This document shows, piece by piece, positions 16,464 through 25,620 of a DNA stretch of 64,000 nt (position 1 is the stretch's first letter; the number at the start of each line of letters is the position of its first letter). The notes beneath the pieces were generated by a model. The model did no database searches and had not been told where the DNA came from. It was given only the letters and a program-made list of their open reading frames with translations. The DNA comes from Novosphingobium sp. RL4 (GTDB lineage Bacteria > Pseudomonadota > Alphaproteobacteria > Sphingomonadales > Sphingomonadaceae), in assembly GCF_035658495.1 (NCBI RefSeq), contig NZ_CP141944.1, positions 3,002,001 to 3,066,000 on the forward strand, in the 5' to 3' direction. Both the position numbers and the translations under genes were made by a program.

Positions 16464-18017
16464 TCAGTGCCCGCCCGAAGCCGGCTTCGCACCGCGCGGG
16501 GGACGCGGGGCGATCCAGATGGTCATGGCTGCGATCAGCAGCAGGATGGCGCAGAGGGCGAAGACGTGGACGGTGCCCAGCGCCGTCCCCTGCGCGGTAA
16601 CGAGGTTGTCGATCGTGCCGCGCGCCTGCTCCATGGACATGCCTGCCTGCTGAAGCTGGTTCACGGTCTGCTCCGAACCGTTGAGCATTCCCGACAGTTC
16701 GGCCTTGTTGTGGCGGGACATGTCGTCCCAGGTCGTCGTGACCAGTGCGGTGGCGATGGCGCCCGCCAGGGTGCGGCCGAAGTTGGCGATGCCCGCAGCC
16801 GATGCGGTTTCGTCGGGCCGCACCGAACTGAGGCTGATCGTGGTGAGCGGCACCATGAACAGCGACACCCCGACACCCTGCACCAGCTGCGGCCAGGAAA
16901 TCGCCCAGAACGTGGAATCGCTGGACCAGCCGGTGCGGAACACCGCGCACATCGCGATCCACGAGATGCCGATGAACACCAGCAGCCTGGGATCGAAACG
17001 CTGCATCAGCTTGGGCACGAAGGGCGATGCGATCACCGCCAGCACGCCGGAGAAGGCCATCGCCTCGCCCGCCTGCGTGGCGGTGTAGCCCATCGAGGTC
17101 TGGAGCCATTGCGGGATCACCACCACCGACGAGAAGTAGGTGCCGAAGGCGATGGTCAGCGAGAAGGTCGCCGCGCTGAACCCCCGGTGCCGGAACACCT
17201 TCAGGTCCACCACCGGATGCTCCTCGGTCAGTTCCCACACCACGAAGGCGATGAAGAAGATCACCGCGATGCAGGCCAGCGCCACGATGAAGGGCGAACC
17301 GAACCAGTCGTGCTCACGGCCGAGATCGAGCATCATCTGGAATGCGCCGACCCAGCAGATCAGCAGGAACAGCCCCACCATGTCGATCGGCAGCGAGCGC
17401 GTCGGCGTCTCCATGCCCTTGAGGATCGTGGCGAGCGCGAAGAACACCAGGATCACGATCGGCACGTTGATGAAGAAGATCCACTCCCACGACCAGTTGT
17501 CGGCGATGTAGCCGCCCAGGATCGGGCCCGCGATCGGGGCCGTCACCACGGTCATCGCCCACATCGCCATGGCGCGCGGGTGCATGTGCTTGGGGAAGAT
17601 GCGCAGCAGCAGGGTCTGGGTAAGCGGCATCAGCGGACCGCCGCAGAACCCTTGCCCGAGGCGGAACACCACCAGCAGCGGGAAAGTATGCGCGATGCCG
17701 CAAAGCGCGGAAAACACGCCGAAGCCCACCAGCGACATGAGGAACACGCGCAAGGTGCCGAAGCGGCCGGAAAGCCACCCCGTCAGCGGAACGCAGATCG
17801 CCTCGGCCACGGCGTAGGACGTGATCGCCCAGGTGCCGTTGGACACCGAAACGCCAAGCCCGCCCGCGATGTGCGGGATCGAGACGTTGGCGATCGTCAT
17901 GTCCAGCACGACGACGAAGTTCGCCATGGCCAGCAGGAAGCCCGCGATCAGCAGCTTCCCGCCCGTCAGAGTGCCTTCCTCGCCTGCTCCGGCTCCGGCA
18001 GCAGGTGCGCTGGCCAT
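16464..18017 (-). CDS. emrB: DHA2-family MFS drug efflux transporter (EmrB type)
   Basis: A 517-residue inner-membrane protein with about 14 transmembrane segments and the DHA2 signature in the first helices (LDMTIANVSIPHIAGGLG), the loop 2-3 motif GWLSGRFGTLRVF, and motif C-like AGPILGGYIAD. With an HlyD-type adaptor and a TolC/NodT-type channel encoded upstream it forms a three-part pump expelling hydrophobic compounds. The ATG overlaps the emrA stop by one base (TGATG). Gene name by resemblance; the substrate is unknown. Confidence 0.94.
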   Translation of the reverse strand: MASAPAAGAGAGEEGTLTGGKLLIAGFLLAMANFVVVLDMTIANVSIPHIAGGLGVSVSNGTWAITSYAVAEAICVPLTGWLSGRFGTLRVFLMSLVGFGVFSALCGIAHTFPLLVVFRLGQGFCGGPLMPLTQTLLLRIFPKHMHPRAMAMWAMTVVTAPIAGPILGGYIADNWSWEWIFFINVPIVILVFFALATILKGMETPTRSLPIDMVGLFLLICWVGAFQMMLDLGREHDWFGSPFIVALACIAVIFFIAFVVWELTEEHPVVDLKVFRHRGFSAATFSLTIAFGTYFSSVVVIPQWLQTSMGYTATQAGEAMAFSGVLAVIASPFVPKLMQRFDPRLLVFIGISWIAMCAVFRTGWSSDSTFWAISWPQLVQGVGVSLFMVPLTTISLSSVRPDETASAAGIANFGRTLAGAIATALVTTTWDDMSRHNKAELSGMLNGSEQTVNQLQQAGMSMEQARGTIDNLVTAQGTALGTVHVFALCAILLLIAAMTIWIAPRPPRGAKPASGGH

Positions 18018-19156
18018 CAGTCGGCGTCCGCCAGTTCGATCTCGGCATCCATCGAGAGACCGATGCGCAGCGGATGCGCCTCAAGCTCCTTGGGATCGAG
18101 CTCGATGCGAACCGGCAGGCGCTGCACCACCTTGATCCAGTTGCCGGTCGCGTTCTGGGCCGGGATCAGCGAGAAGGCCGAACCGGTGCCGCCCGCAAAG
18201 CCGATCACCTTGCCGTGGTAGACCACGCCGCTGCCGTAGAAGTCCGACTTGAGCGTCGCCTTCTGGCCGGGGCGGACCTTGCCGAGCTGCGTCTCCTTGA
18301 AGTTCGCATCGACATAGAGGTGGCCCACCGGAACCACGGTCATCGCCACGCCGCCGGTCTGGACCTTCTGGCCGACCTGGATGGCGCGCTTGGCGATCAC
18401 GCCGTCGATCGGCGCGCGCACGACAGTGCGTTCGAGGTCGAGCTTCGCCTGATCGAGCTTGGCCTGGGCCTGGCGGATTTCGGGTGCGGTGGTGTCCGTG
18501 GTGCCCTTGGTGAGAGCGACCGAGGCTTCTTCCTGACGGCGGGCGCTGACGGCGGCGGCCTGCATCTGGGCGAGCATGGCGCGCGCCTCGCTGGCGGCGG
18601 CCTGCGCCGAGGACAGCTGCTGGCGGGCGGTGGTCAGTTCGTCACCCGAAACCGCGCCGCTGCCGACAAGGGCCTGGCGGCGGGCGAAGTCGGTCTTCGC
18701 CTTGGTCAGGGTGGCCTCCGCCGAAGCCACGCTGGCCTTGGCCGAATTGATCTGCGCGTCGCTGGCGTCCGCCGAAGCGCCGAGCGCGCGGTTCTGCGCC
18801 AGCGACTGCCCGTAGCGACGCTGCGCCGCGGCGAGTTCGGCTTCGGCCTGCGCCAGCGCGATGCGCTGGTCGGCATCCTCGATGCGGAACAGCAGCTGCC
18901 CCTTGCGGACCGGCTGGGTGTCCGTCACGAGCACTTCGACCACGCGGCCCGAAGTCAGCGGGGTCACTTGCGCATTGTCGCCGCCGACATAGGCATTGTC
19001 GGTCGAGACCGAGCGGCTGCCGATGAAGACATCATAAGCGAAATAGATCAGGCCCACCGCCGCCACGCCAACGGCAAGGCCGATCAGGAGCGGCTTGCGC
19101 TTGTTTTTGTTGAGAACGCTCCCGGAGCCCTGCTCATTGGTTTGTTCGTCACTCAT
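18017..19156 (-). CDS. emrA: HlyD/EmrA-family periplasmic adaptor
   Basis: A 379-residue membrane fusion protein: one N-terminal transmembrane helix (about 20-42), lipoyl-like segment VEVLVTDTQPVRKGQLLFRIED, a long alpha-helical hairpin rich in Ala/Gln (about 100-230), second lipoyl half (VRAPIDGVIAKRAIQVGQKVQ) and beta-barrel region. It bridges EmrB to the outer-membrane channel. Its start overlaps the upstream nodT-type gene stop by one base (TAATG), so all three pump genes are translationally coupled. Confidence 0.94.
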   Translation of the reverse strand: MSDEQTNEQGSGSVLNKNKRKPLLIGLAVGVAAVGLIYFAYDVFIGSRSVSTDNAYVGGDNAQVTPLTSGRVVEVLVTDTQPVRKGQLLFRIEDADQRIALAQAEAELAAAQRRYGQSLAQNRALGASADASDAQINSAKASVASAEATLTKAKTDFARRQALVGSGAVSGDELTTARQQLSSAQAAASEARAMLAQMQAAAVSARRQEEASVALTKGTTDTTAPEIRQAQAKLDQAKLDLERTVVRAPIDGVIAKRAIQVGQKVQTGGVAMTVVPVGHLYVDANFKETQLGKVRPGQKATLKSDFYGSGVVYHGKVIGFAGGTGSAFSLIPAQNATGNWIKVVQRLPVRIELDPKELEAHPLRIGLSMDAEIELADAD

Positions 19157-20619
19157 TACTCGGGAGCCTTCTTGCTTGAATTGTCTTCGTAACCGCCGCC
19201 CAGCGCGCGCTTGAGCGCGACTTCGCTGGCAAGGGTCCGGAAATGGGCATCGACGGCGGCCTGCCGCGCATCGAGCGCGGTGGTCTCGGCGCTCAGCGCG
19301 TCGAGGTAGTTGCCAAGGCCGCCCTTGTAGCGCTTCATGGCGATGTCGTAGGCGCGGGCCGACTGGTCCCGCGCGTCCGCCGAGGCCTGTTCCTGCTCGG
19401 CCGCCGCATTGCGCGTGGCGAGCGCATCGGCCACGTCCTGCAGCGCGCCGATCACGGTGCCGTTATAGTCCGCCACCGCAAGATCGTAGGCGCCGCGAAC
19501 CTTGGTGTATTCGCCCTTGAGCCGGCCGCCCTGGAAGATCGGCAGGCTGATCGCGCCGCCGGCGTTTCCATAAGTGGACCCGCTCTTGAACAGGTTCGAG
19601 AGGCCGAGCGACTGGAGGCCGAACAGGCCGCTGATCGAGATATCGGGCAGGAAGGCGGCCTTGGCGGCATCGATCCGCTTGCCCGCGCCTTCGGCGCGCA
19701 GACGCGCCGCAACGATGTCGGGACGGCGACCGACCAGGCCGATGCCGGCATCGGCGGGAACCGGCGTGACCGGCAGGCTGGTAATCGCGGTCGGCACGAT
19801 GGCGAGGCCGCGATCCGGCCCGGCGCCAAGCAGCGCGGCAAGCGCGTGGCGGCGCAGCAGGATCTGCTCGTCATTGGCGGAAAGCGCGGCCCGTGCGGAA
19901 GCCGACAGCGACTGCGACTGGCGCAGCGGCAGTTCGCTGTCGAGGCCCTGACGGTTGCGCTGGTCGCTGAGCGTGACCATCGCCTCGCGCGCCTTCACCG
20001 CTTCCTTCAGCGCCTCTCCGCGCGCCACGAGGCGGGCGAGGTCGAAGTAGGAGGAGACCACGTTCGAGGAGAGCATCAGCTCGGCCTGGCGGGCATCGGC
20101 CTCGGCGGCTTTCTCCTCGGAAGTCGCGGCGGCGAGCGCCTTGCGGTACTTGCCCCAGAGATCGAGGTCGAAATCGCCCGAGAGCGCCAGATCGCCGGTG
20201 CTCTTCCAGCCCTTGGGCACGAAGTCGGCCGGGATGCCGTTGTTGTAACTCTGCTTGGTGCCGCCCGCCGAACCCTGCCCGTTGACGGTCGGCAGGGTGG
20301 AAGCCCCGGCCACCAGGGTTGCGCCGCGCGCCTGCATGATGCGGGCCTGCGCCTCGGCCACGTCAGGCGAATTGGCCAGTGCCTCGGCCACCAGGGCATC
20401 GAGCTGGGCATCGCCATAGGCGGTCCACCACTGCTGCTGCGGCCATGCCCCGTCGGACGCCGCGCCCGGCGGCGACGCCAGCGACCGGGCGCTGTCCAGG
20501 GTTGCGGGAGCCCGCATCTGCGGCTTCGGCCCGAGGTCGGGCACGGCGCAGGCGGACAGCGAAAGGCCTACGGCGAGCATCGAAGCTGCCGCGACTCGGG
20601 GAAGATTGATCGTACTCAT
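19156..20619 (-). CDS. NodT/TolC-family outer membrane efflux lipoprotein
   Basis: A 487-residue outer-membrane factor with a lipobox (LSAC, lipidated Cys24) and the two OEP repeats: heptad-rich helices with Ala/Gln periodicity around 130-230 and 330-470. It provides the exit duct for EmrAB. The ATG at 20619 is chosen because the signal sequence starts there; upstream codons are the shadow of the TetR gene. A palindromic operator overlaps the start codon, so the divergent TetR regulator can block this promoter. Confidence 0.93.
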   Translation of the reverse strand: MSTINLPRVAAASMLAVGLSLSACAVPDLGPKPQMRAPATLDSARSLASPPGAASDGAWPQQQWWTAYGDAQLDALVAEALANSPDVAEAQARIMQARGATLVAGASTLPTVNGQGSAGGTKQSYNNGIPADFVPKGWKSTGDLALSGDFDLDLWGKYRKALAAATSEEKAAEADARQAELMLSSNVVSSYFDLARLVARGEALKEAVKAREAMVTLSDQRNRQGLDSELPLRQSQSLSASARAALSANDEQILLRRHALAALLGAGPDRGLAIVPTAITSLPVTPVPADAGIGLVGRRPDIVAARLRAEGAGKRIDAAKAAFLPDISISGLFGLQSLGLSNLFKSGSTYGNAGGAISLPIFQGGRLKGEYTKVRGAYDLAVADYNGTVIGALQDVADALATRNAAAEQEQASADARDQSARAYDIAMKRYKGGLGNYLDALSAETTALDARQAAVDAHFRTLASEVALKRALGGGYEDNSSKKAPE

Positions 20620-20625
20620 CAGTAC
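20612..20625. promoter_or_regulatory. Operator copy 1, overlapping the efflux operon start codon
   Basis: GTACT and AGTAC half-sites with a four-base spacer that contains part of the outer-membrane gene's ATG (reverse strand). It resembles the more symmetric site at 20668-20681; centres are 56 bases apart. Binding by the TetR protein is inferred. Confidence 0.55.
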
Positions 20626-20667
20626 AGTTTTTATCGGAGCCCGGCTTGCGCCTGTCAACGGAAAAGT

Positions 20668-20681
20668 GTACTGACCAGTAC
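20668..20681. promoter_or_regulatory. Operator copy 2, upstream of the TetR gene
   Basis: Perfect dyad GTACTG-AC-CAGTAC ending four bases before the TetR ATG. Repression of both divergent promoters by the TetR product is the simplest reading. Confidence 0.65.
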
Positions 20682-20685
20682 CACT

Positions 20686-21306
20686 ATGACAGAAAATCCG
20701 GGCAAGAGAGAACTCAACAAGGCGAAAAAGCGCGCCGCCATCGTGGAAGTTGCAACGAAGTCCTTCTTCGAGCGGGGCTATGCCGCCACCACGATGTCTT
20801 CGATCGCCGATGAACTGGGCGGCTCGAAAGCCACGCTCTGGGCGCACTTCAGCTCGAAGGAAGAGCTTTTCGCCGCCGTGGTGGACAACAAGGTCGACAG
20901 CTTCTCGCAGGACGTGAACGAGGTGCTCACCGGGCAGACCTTCTCGTTCGCCGCGCTGCGGCGCGCCTGCCTGCGCTTCCTCGACTGCCTGCTGCGCGAA
21001 AATTCGGTGCAGCTCTTCCGGCTCGTCGTCAGCGAGGGCGAACGGTTCCCCGAGATCAACGAGATGTTCTACGAACGCGGCCCGTCGAAATTCCGGGCTT
21101 GCGTGACCTCGTTCTACGAAACCCAGTTCACCCGCGAAGAGGCAGAGCGGCTGACCCAGCTTACGGTTTCAGCGCTGGTGGGCTTTCGCTCCGACATCCT
21201 GATGCGGCCCGCGCGCCCCACCCTCAAGGAACGCGAAGGCTTCGTGGACGATCTCATCGGCCTGATCGACTGGCCCCGCCGCCCCTGCCCGCAAGCTGCG
21301 GACTGA
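20686..21306 (+). CDS. TetR-family repressor of the efflux operon (inferred)
   Basis: A 206-residue regulator with an N-terminal helix-turn-helix (GYAATTMSSIADELGGSKATLWAHFSSKEELFAAVV, about 30-65) and an AefR/TetR_C-like ligand domain with LFRLVVSEGERFPEI. It is divergent from the pump operon with two related palindromes between the start codons. Autoregulation and drug-induced release are inferred from this arrangement and from similar AcrR/AefR systems. A good terminator follows. Confidence 0.93.
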   Translation: MTENPGKRELNKAKKRAAIVEVATKSFFERGYAATTMSSIADELGGSKATLWAHFSSKEELFAAVVDNKVDSFSQDVNEVLTGQTFSFAALRRACLRFLDCLLRENSVQLFRLVVSEGERFPEINEMFYERGPSKFRACVTSFYETQFTREEAERLTQLTVSALVGFRSDILMRPARPTLKEREGFVDDLIGLIDWPRRPCPQAAD

Positions 21307-21327
21307 ACGCCGCGCGAGGAAATTGAT

Positions 21328-21363
21328 CGGCGCTCAGAATTAAATTGAGCGCCGTATATTTTT
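21328..21363 (+). terminator. Rho-independent terminator after TetR gene
   Basis: CGGCGCTCA pairs perfectly with TGAGCGCCG across a nine-base AT-rich loop and is followed by TATATTTTT, 21 bases past the stop. Confidence 0.9.
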
Positions 21364-21463
21364 GTGTCACACGATCGTCACGGCGGGAGTGCCTTCGGGC
21401 ATTTACCGCTTGTGAATTTTCCCGAGCCCATGGAAACGTCCACGGCAACCGAGGGGGATAGGC

Positions 21464-24400
21464 GTGTCGGCACCTGATTTTTCATTGCTTTCGAGGCGGC
21501 GTTTCGCGCCGATGTTCTGCGTCCAGTTCCTGGGCGCCTTCAATGACAACCTGCTGAAATACGCGATGCTGCTGCTGGCCAATTACGGCCTGCTGCGCGA
21601 TGCGCCGGACAAGGCGGGGATGCTCTCGGTCGTGGCGACCGGGCTGTTCACGCTGCCCTATTTCCTGTTCTCCGCGCTGGCCGGGCAGATTGCCGACCGG
21701 ATCGACAAGGCCCGCCTCGTGCGCTGGATCAAGGCGGCGGAAGTGGGGATCATGGGCATCGCGCTCCTCGGCTTCGCGCTGGAATCGATCGCGCTGCTGC
21801 TCGCCAGCCTGTTCCTGATGGGTCTTCATTCGACGATCTTCGGGCCGGTGAAATACTCGATCCTGCCCCAGCACCTGTCCGAGCGTGAGGTCATGGGCGG
21901 CACCGGCCTGATCGAGGCCGGCACTTTCCTGGCGATCCTCGGCGGGCAATTGCTGGCCGGGCAAGTGGTGCCGTGGGAAGCCGGGCTGGTCGCCATGGGC
22001 CTTGCGGTGGTGGGCTGGCTGGCCGCGCTGGCCGTTCCGCCCGCGCCGCCCAGCCGTGACGGCCATCCGATCGACTGGAACATCGCGCGCGGGACCTGGG
22101 CCGTGCTGGTCGCCGCGCACAAAGGCCGGGGCATCTGGCTGGCGGTGCTCGGCATAAGCTGGTTCTTCACGGCAGGCGCGGTGCTGCTGACCGAGTTCGT
22201 TCCCCTCGTCTCCGACACGCTGCAGGCGCGCAAGGAAGTGGCGACGCTGTTCCTGGTGATCTTCTCGGTAACGATCGCGCTCGGCTCGATGACGGTGAAC
22301 CGCCTGCTCAAGGGCGAGGTTTCCGCCCGCTACGTTCCCGTCAGCGCGTTGATGCTGTCGATCGGCCTGATCGACCTGTGGCTCTCCACGCGCGGGTTCG
22401 TGCCCACTGCGATCGACGCCACCGTTCGCCAGTTCGCCGCCGATCCGCAATCGTGGAAGATCTTCGCGGACCTGGTGGTAATCGCCTTCTCCGGCGGCAT
22501 GTTCATCGTGCCGCTCTACGCGATCCTCCAGATCCATTCCGCGCCGGAGGAACGTTCGCAGGTCATTGCCGCCAACAACATCCTCAACGCAGGCATGACC
22601 GTGGCCGCCATCGCCGTTGTCGCGGTGCTGCTGGGCAGCGGCATGAGCGTGCCGGGCGTCATCGGCGTTCTCGGCTTCGCCACGCTGGCGGTGGCGGTGG
22701 TCTCGATCTGGCTGCTGCCCGAAACCCTGTTCAAGGCGGTGATCCGGGCCGTGCTCAAGGCGCTCTACCGGGTCGAGGTAACGGGCATGGAAAACATGCC
22801 GAAGCCCGGCCAACCGGCGGTCGTCGTGGTCAATCACCTTTCCTATCTCGACGGCCTGCTGCTGGGGGCGTTCCTTCCCGGCAAGCCGACTTTCGCGGTC
22901 CACACCGCCATCGCCAAAAGCTGGTGGATCCAGCCCTTCCTCAAGCTGTTCCGAGCATTCCCGGTCGATCCCACCAACCCGATGGCGGCCAAGGCGATGG
23001 TCCGCGCCGTAAAGGAAGGCCGGACGCTGGTGATCTTCCCCGAAGGCCGCATCACCGTAACCGGCGCACTGATGAAAGTGTTCGACGGCCCCGGCATGGT
23101 GGCCGACAAGGCCGACGCGCCGATCGTGCCAGTCCGTCTGGACGGGCCGCAGTACACGCCCTTCTCCCACCTCAAGGGCAAGGTCCGCCAGCGCTGGTTC
23201 CCCAAGGTCTCGATCGACGTGCTGCCCGCGCGCCGTTTCTCGATCGAGGGCGAGATGACCGCCCGCCAGCGCCGCGCCATCGCCGGCCGCCGTCTCTATG
23301 ACGAGATGAGCCGGATGATCTTCGACACCAGCCACACGGACCGCACCCTGTTCACCGCGCTCTGCGATGCGCGCGAAGTGCACGGCGGCAAGACCAGGGT
23401 GGTGGAGGACATCAAGCGCACCCCGCTCAGCTACGACCGCCTGATCCTCGGCGCCGAACTGCTGGGCGAGCGCCTCGCCTTCCGCACCCGCCCCGGTGAG
23501 GCGGTGGGCCTGCTGCTGCCCAACGTCAGCGGCGTGGCACTGGCCTTCTTCGCGCTTCAGGCGGAAGGCCGGGTTCCGGCCATGCTGAACTTCACCGTGG
23601 GCCAGGCCAGCCTGGTGTCCGCCTGCGCCACCGCGAAGATCGAAACGGTGGTCACCGCGCGCGCCTTCATCGATCAGGGCAAGCTGGAAGCCACCGTCGC
23701 CGCGCTGGAGGCGGACGGGCGCAAGGTACTCTACCTCGAAGACCTGGCCGCCGAGATCGGCACTTTCGCCAAGCTCTGGCACATGGTTTCCGCCCGCGCC
23801 GCCGATGGCCGCCACGCCCGCCGCAAGGTCTCTCCCGATGCGCCGGCGGTGATCCTGTTCACCTCGGGCTCGGAAGGCGCGCCCAAGGGCGTGGTGCTGA
23901 CTCACCGCAACCTGCTGTCCAACTGCGCGCAGCTTGCCGCGCGGATCGACTTCAACCCCGCAGACGTGGTGCTGAACGCGCTGCCGGTGTTCCACTCGTT
24001 CGGGCTGACCGGGGGCACCCTGCTGCCGCTGCTGAACGGCATCCGCACGGTGTTCTACCCGAGCCCCCTGCACTACCGCATCGTGCCCGCGCTCGCCTAC
24101 GACGCCAATGCCACGATCCTGTTCGGCACCGACACTTTCCTCTCCGGCTATGCCCGCATGGCGCACAGCTACGACTTCTACTCGCTGCGCTACATCTTCG
24201 CGGGCGCGGAGAAGGTGCGCGAGGAAACCCGGCGTACTTATGCCGACAAGTTCGGCCTGCGCATCCTCGAAGGCTACGGCGCCACCGAGTGCGCGCCGGT
24301 GATCGCGGTAAACACGCCGATGCACTTCAGGGCGGGCACCGTCGGCCGGATGCTGCCGGCGATGGAAGCGCGGCTCGAGGAAGTGCCCGGCATCACCGAG

Positions 24401-24859
24401 GGCGGCCGCCTTTACGTGCGCGGGCCGAACGTCATGGCGGGCTACCTGCTGGCGAGCGAGCCCGGCGTGCTCCAGCCGCCCGCCGAGGGCTGGCACGACA
24501 CCGGCGACATCGTCACCATCGACGAGATCGGCTTCGTCACCATTCGCGGCCGCGCCAAGCGCTTCGCCAAGATCGCGGGCGAAATGGTCTCCCTTCCCGC
24601 GGTAGAGGGTTATGCCGCCAAAGTCTGGCCCGATGCGGAGAACGCGGTCGTCACCCGGCCCGACCCGAGAAAGGGCGAACAACTGGTGCTCTACACCACG
24701 GCCGGGGGCGCGGATCACAAGGCGCTTCAGGAATGGGGCCGCGCCAACGGCGTTGCCGAGCTCATGATCCCGCGCGATATCCGGGTGCTCGGTGCCCTGC
24801 CGGTGCTGGGAACCGGCAAGATCGACTATGTGACCCTGGGCGAAATGGCGAAAGGCTGA
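21464..24859 (+). CDS. Fused lysophospholipid flippase / acyltransferase / acyl-ACP synthetase (LplT-Aas type)
   Basis: An 1131-residue three-part protein. Residues 1-415 form an MFS domain like LplT (FLGAFNDNLLKYAMLLL, then the FGPVKYSILPQHL motif). About 425-640 is a PlsC acyltransferase with NHLSYLDG near 455 and FPEGR near 525. About 660-1131 is an AMP-binding ligase with FTSGSEGAPKGV near 798 and GYGATEC near 937. In E. coli LplT imports lysophosphatidylethanolamine and Aas re-acylates it with ACP-bound fatty acid; here one chain would do all steps at the inner membrane. The GTG start has GAGGGGG upstream. Confidence 0.93.
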   Translation: MSAPDFSLLSRRRFAPMFCVQFLGAFNDNLLKYAMLLLANYGLLRDAPDKAGMLSVVATGLFTLPYFLFSALAGQIADRIDKARLVRWIKAAEVGIMGIALLGFALESIALLLASLFLMGLHSTIFGPVKYSILPQHLSEREVMGGTGLIEAGTFLAILGGQLLAGQVVPWEAGLVAMGLAVVGWLAALAVPPAPPSRDGHPIDWNIARGTWAVLVAAHKGRGIWLAVLGISWFFTAGAVLLTEFVPLVSDTLQARKEVATLFLVIFSVTIALGSMTVNRLLKGEVSARYVPVSALMLSIGLIDLWLSTRGFVPTAIDATVRQFAADPQSWKIFADLVVIAFSGGMFIVPLYAILQIHSAPEERSQVIAANNILNAGMTVAAIAVVAVLLGSGMSVPGVIGVLGFATLAVAVVSIWLLPETLFKAVIRAVLKALYRVEVTGMENMPKPGQPAVVVVNHLSYLDGLLLGAFLPGKPTFAVHTAIAKSWWIQPFLKLFRAFPVDPTNPMAAKAMVRAVKEGRTLVIFPEGRITVTGALMKVFDGPGMVADKADAPIVPVRLDGPQYTPFSHLKGKVRQRWFPKVSIDVLPARRFSIEGEMTARQRRAIAGRRLYDEMSRMIFDTSHTDRTLFTALCDAREVHGGKTRVVEDIKRTPLSYDRLILGAELLGERLAFRTRPGEAVGLLLPNVSGVALAFFALQAEGRVPAMLNFTVGQASLVSACATAKIETVVTARAFIDQGKLEATVAALEADGRKVLYLEDLAAEIGTFAKLWHMVSARAADGRHARRKVSPDAPAVILFTSGSEGAPKGVVLTHRNLLSNCAQLAARIDFNPADVVLNALPVFHSFGLTGGTLLPLLNGIRTVFYPSPLHYRIVPALAYDANATILFGTDTFLSGYARMAHSYDFYSLRYIFAGAEKVREETRRTYADKFGLRILEGYGATECAPVIAVNTPMHFRAGTVGRMLPAMEARLEEVPGITEGGRLYVRGPNVMAGYLLASEPGVLQPPAEGWHDTGDIVTIDEIGFVTIRGRAKRFAKIAGEMVSLPAVEGYAAKVWPDAENAVVTRPDPRKGEQLVLYTTAGGADHKALQEWGRANGVAELMIPRDIRVLGALPVLGTGKIDYVTLGEMAKG

Positions 24860-24927
24860 GTGCAAGGCCGGTGGCGGGCGGTGTTCGGACGTTGCTCCGC
24901 ACCCGCCTTCCGGTTTAAAGGCGCGGG

Positions 24928-25419
24928 ATGACCCAGGCACCCATTCTCGTCATCACCACCGGCGGCACCTTCGACAAGCAGTACTTCGACGCGCTCAGCG
25001 AATATCAGATCGTCGAGAGCGTGATCGAGAAGCTGCTCAAGGTCGCGCGCGTCGCCCACCCGTTCCGCGTGGTCGAGCTGCTGCGCAAGGACAGTCTCGA
25101 ACTCACCGGAGAGGACCGCGCGCTGATCGCGGCGACCATCGCCGCCGCGCCGGAAACCCATGTCGTCATCACTCACGGCACCGACACCATGACCGACACC
25201 GCCAAGGTGCTTGCCGACATCCCCGGCAAGACCATGGTGCTGACCGGCGCGCTGGCCCCGGCACGTTTCGCCGAGAGCGACGCCACCTTCAACCTCGGCA
25301 TGGCCTTCGCCTGCACCCAGTCCGCACCCGAAGGCGTATGGATCACGATGAACGGTTCGGTGTTTAACGGGCTCAAGGTCCGCAAGGACCGCGAAGCCGG
25401 AAAATTCGTGGCAATTTGA
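24928..25419 (+). CDS. Short asparaginase-domain protein (N-terminal lobe only)
   Basis: A 163-residue protein matching only the N-terminal domain of bacterial asparaginases (normally about 330 residues). Both nucleophile regions are kept: ITTGGTFDK near residue 10 and ITHGTDTMTDTA near 85. The C-terminal domain that completes the active site and dimer is missing, with a clean stop and no trace of a second domain downstream. Similar short proteins occur in other proteobacteria, so it is probably a genuine compact form of unknown activity, not a broken gene. Confidence 0.87.
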   Translation: MTQAPILVITTGGTFDKQYFDALSEYQIVESVIEKLLKVARVAHPFRVVELLRKDSLELTGEDRALIAATIAAAPETHVVITHGTDTMTDTAKVLADIPGKTMVLTGALAPARFAESDATFNLGMAFACTQSAPEGVWITMNGSVFNGLKVRKDREAGKFVAI

Positions 25420-25620
25420 CACCGCAATCGTTGCTAATGATCGTTAACTAGGGAGATCCCCGGAAAGCACCTTTCGTCAGGTGCAAAGGGGCTGCCCCTA
25501 ATCATTGCCGCAGGAGGCCGATCCTGCGTCGTTTCAAGAACGCAACACGACCTCCCGGTCGCACCGTTACGCCGGCTCCCTTCGCGGGGAGCGGGCCATT
25601 CGCTGCAATAGGGAGTGACT

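Noticed and set aside
21482..24940. An 1152-codon open frame on the minus strand opposite the LplT-Aas fusion gene
   Set aside because: It is a frame kept open by GC-rich third positions of the real gene; its product is His/Gly/Gln/Asp-rich without any domain.
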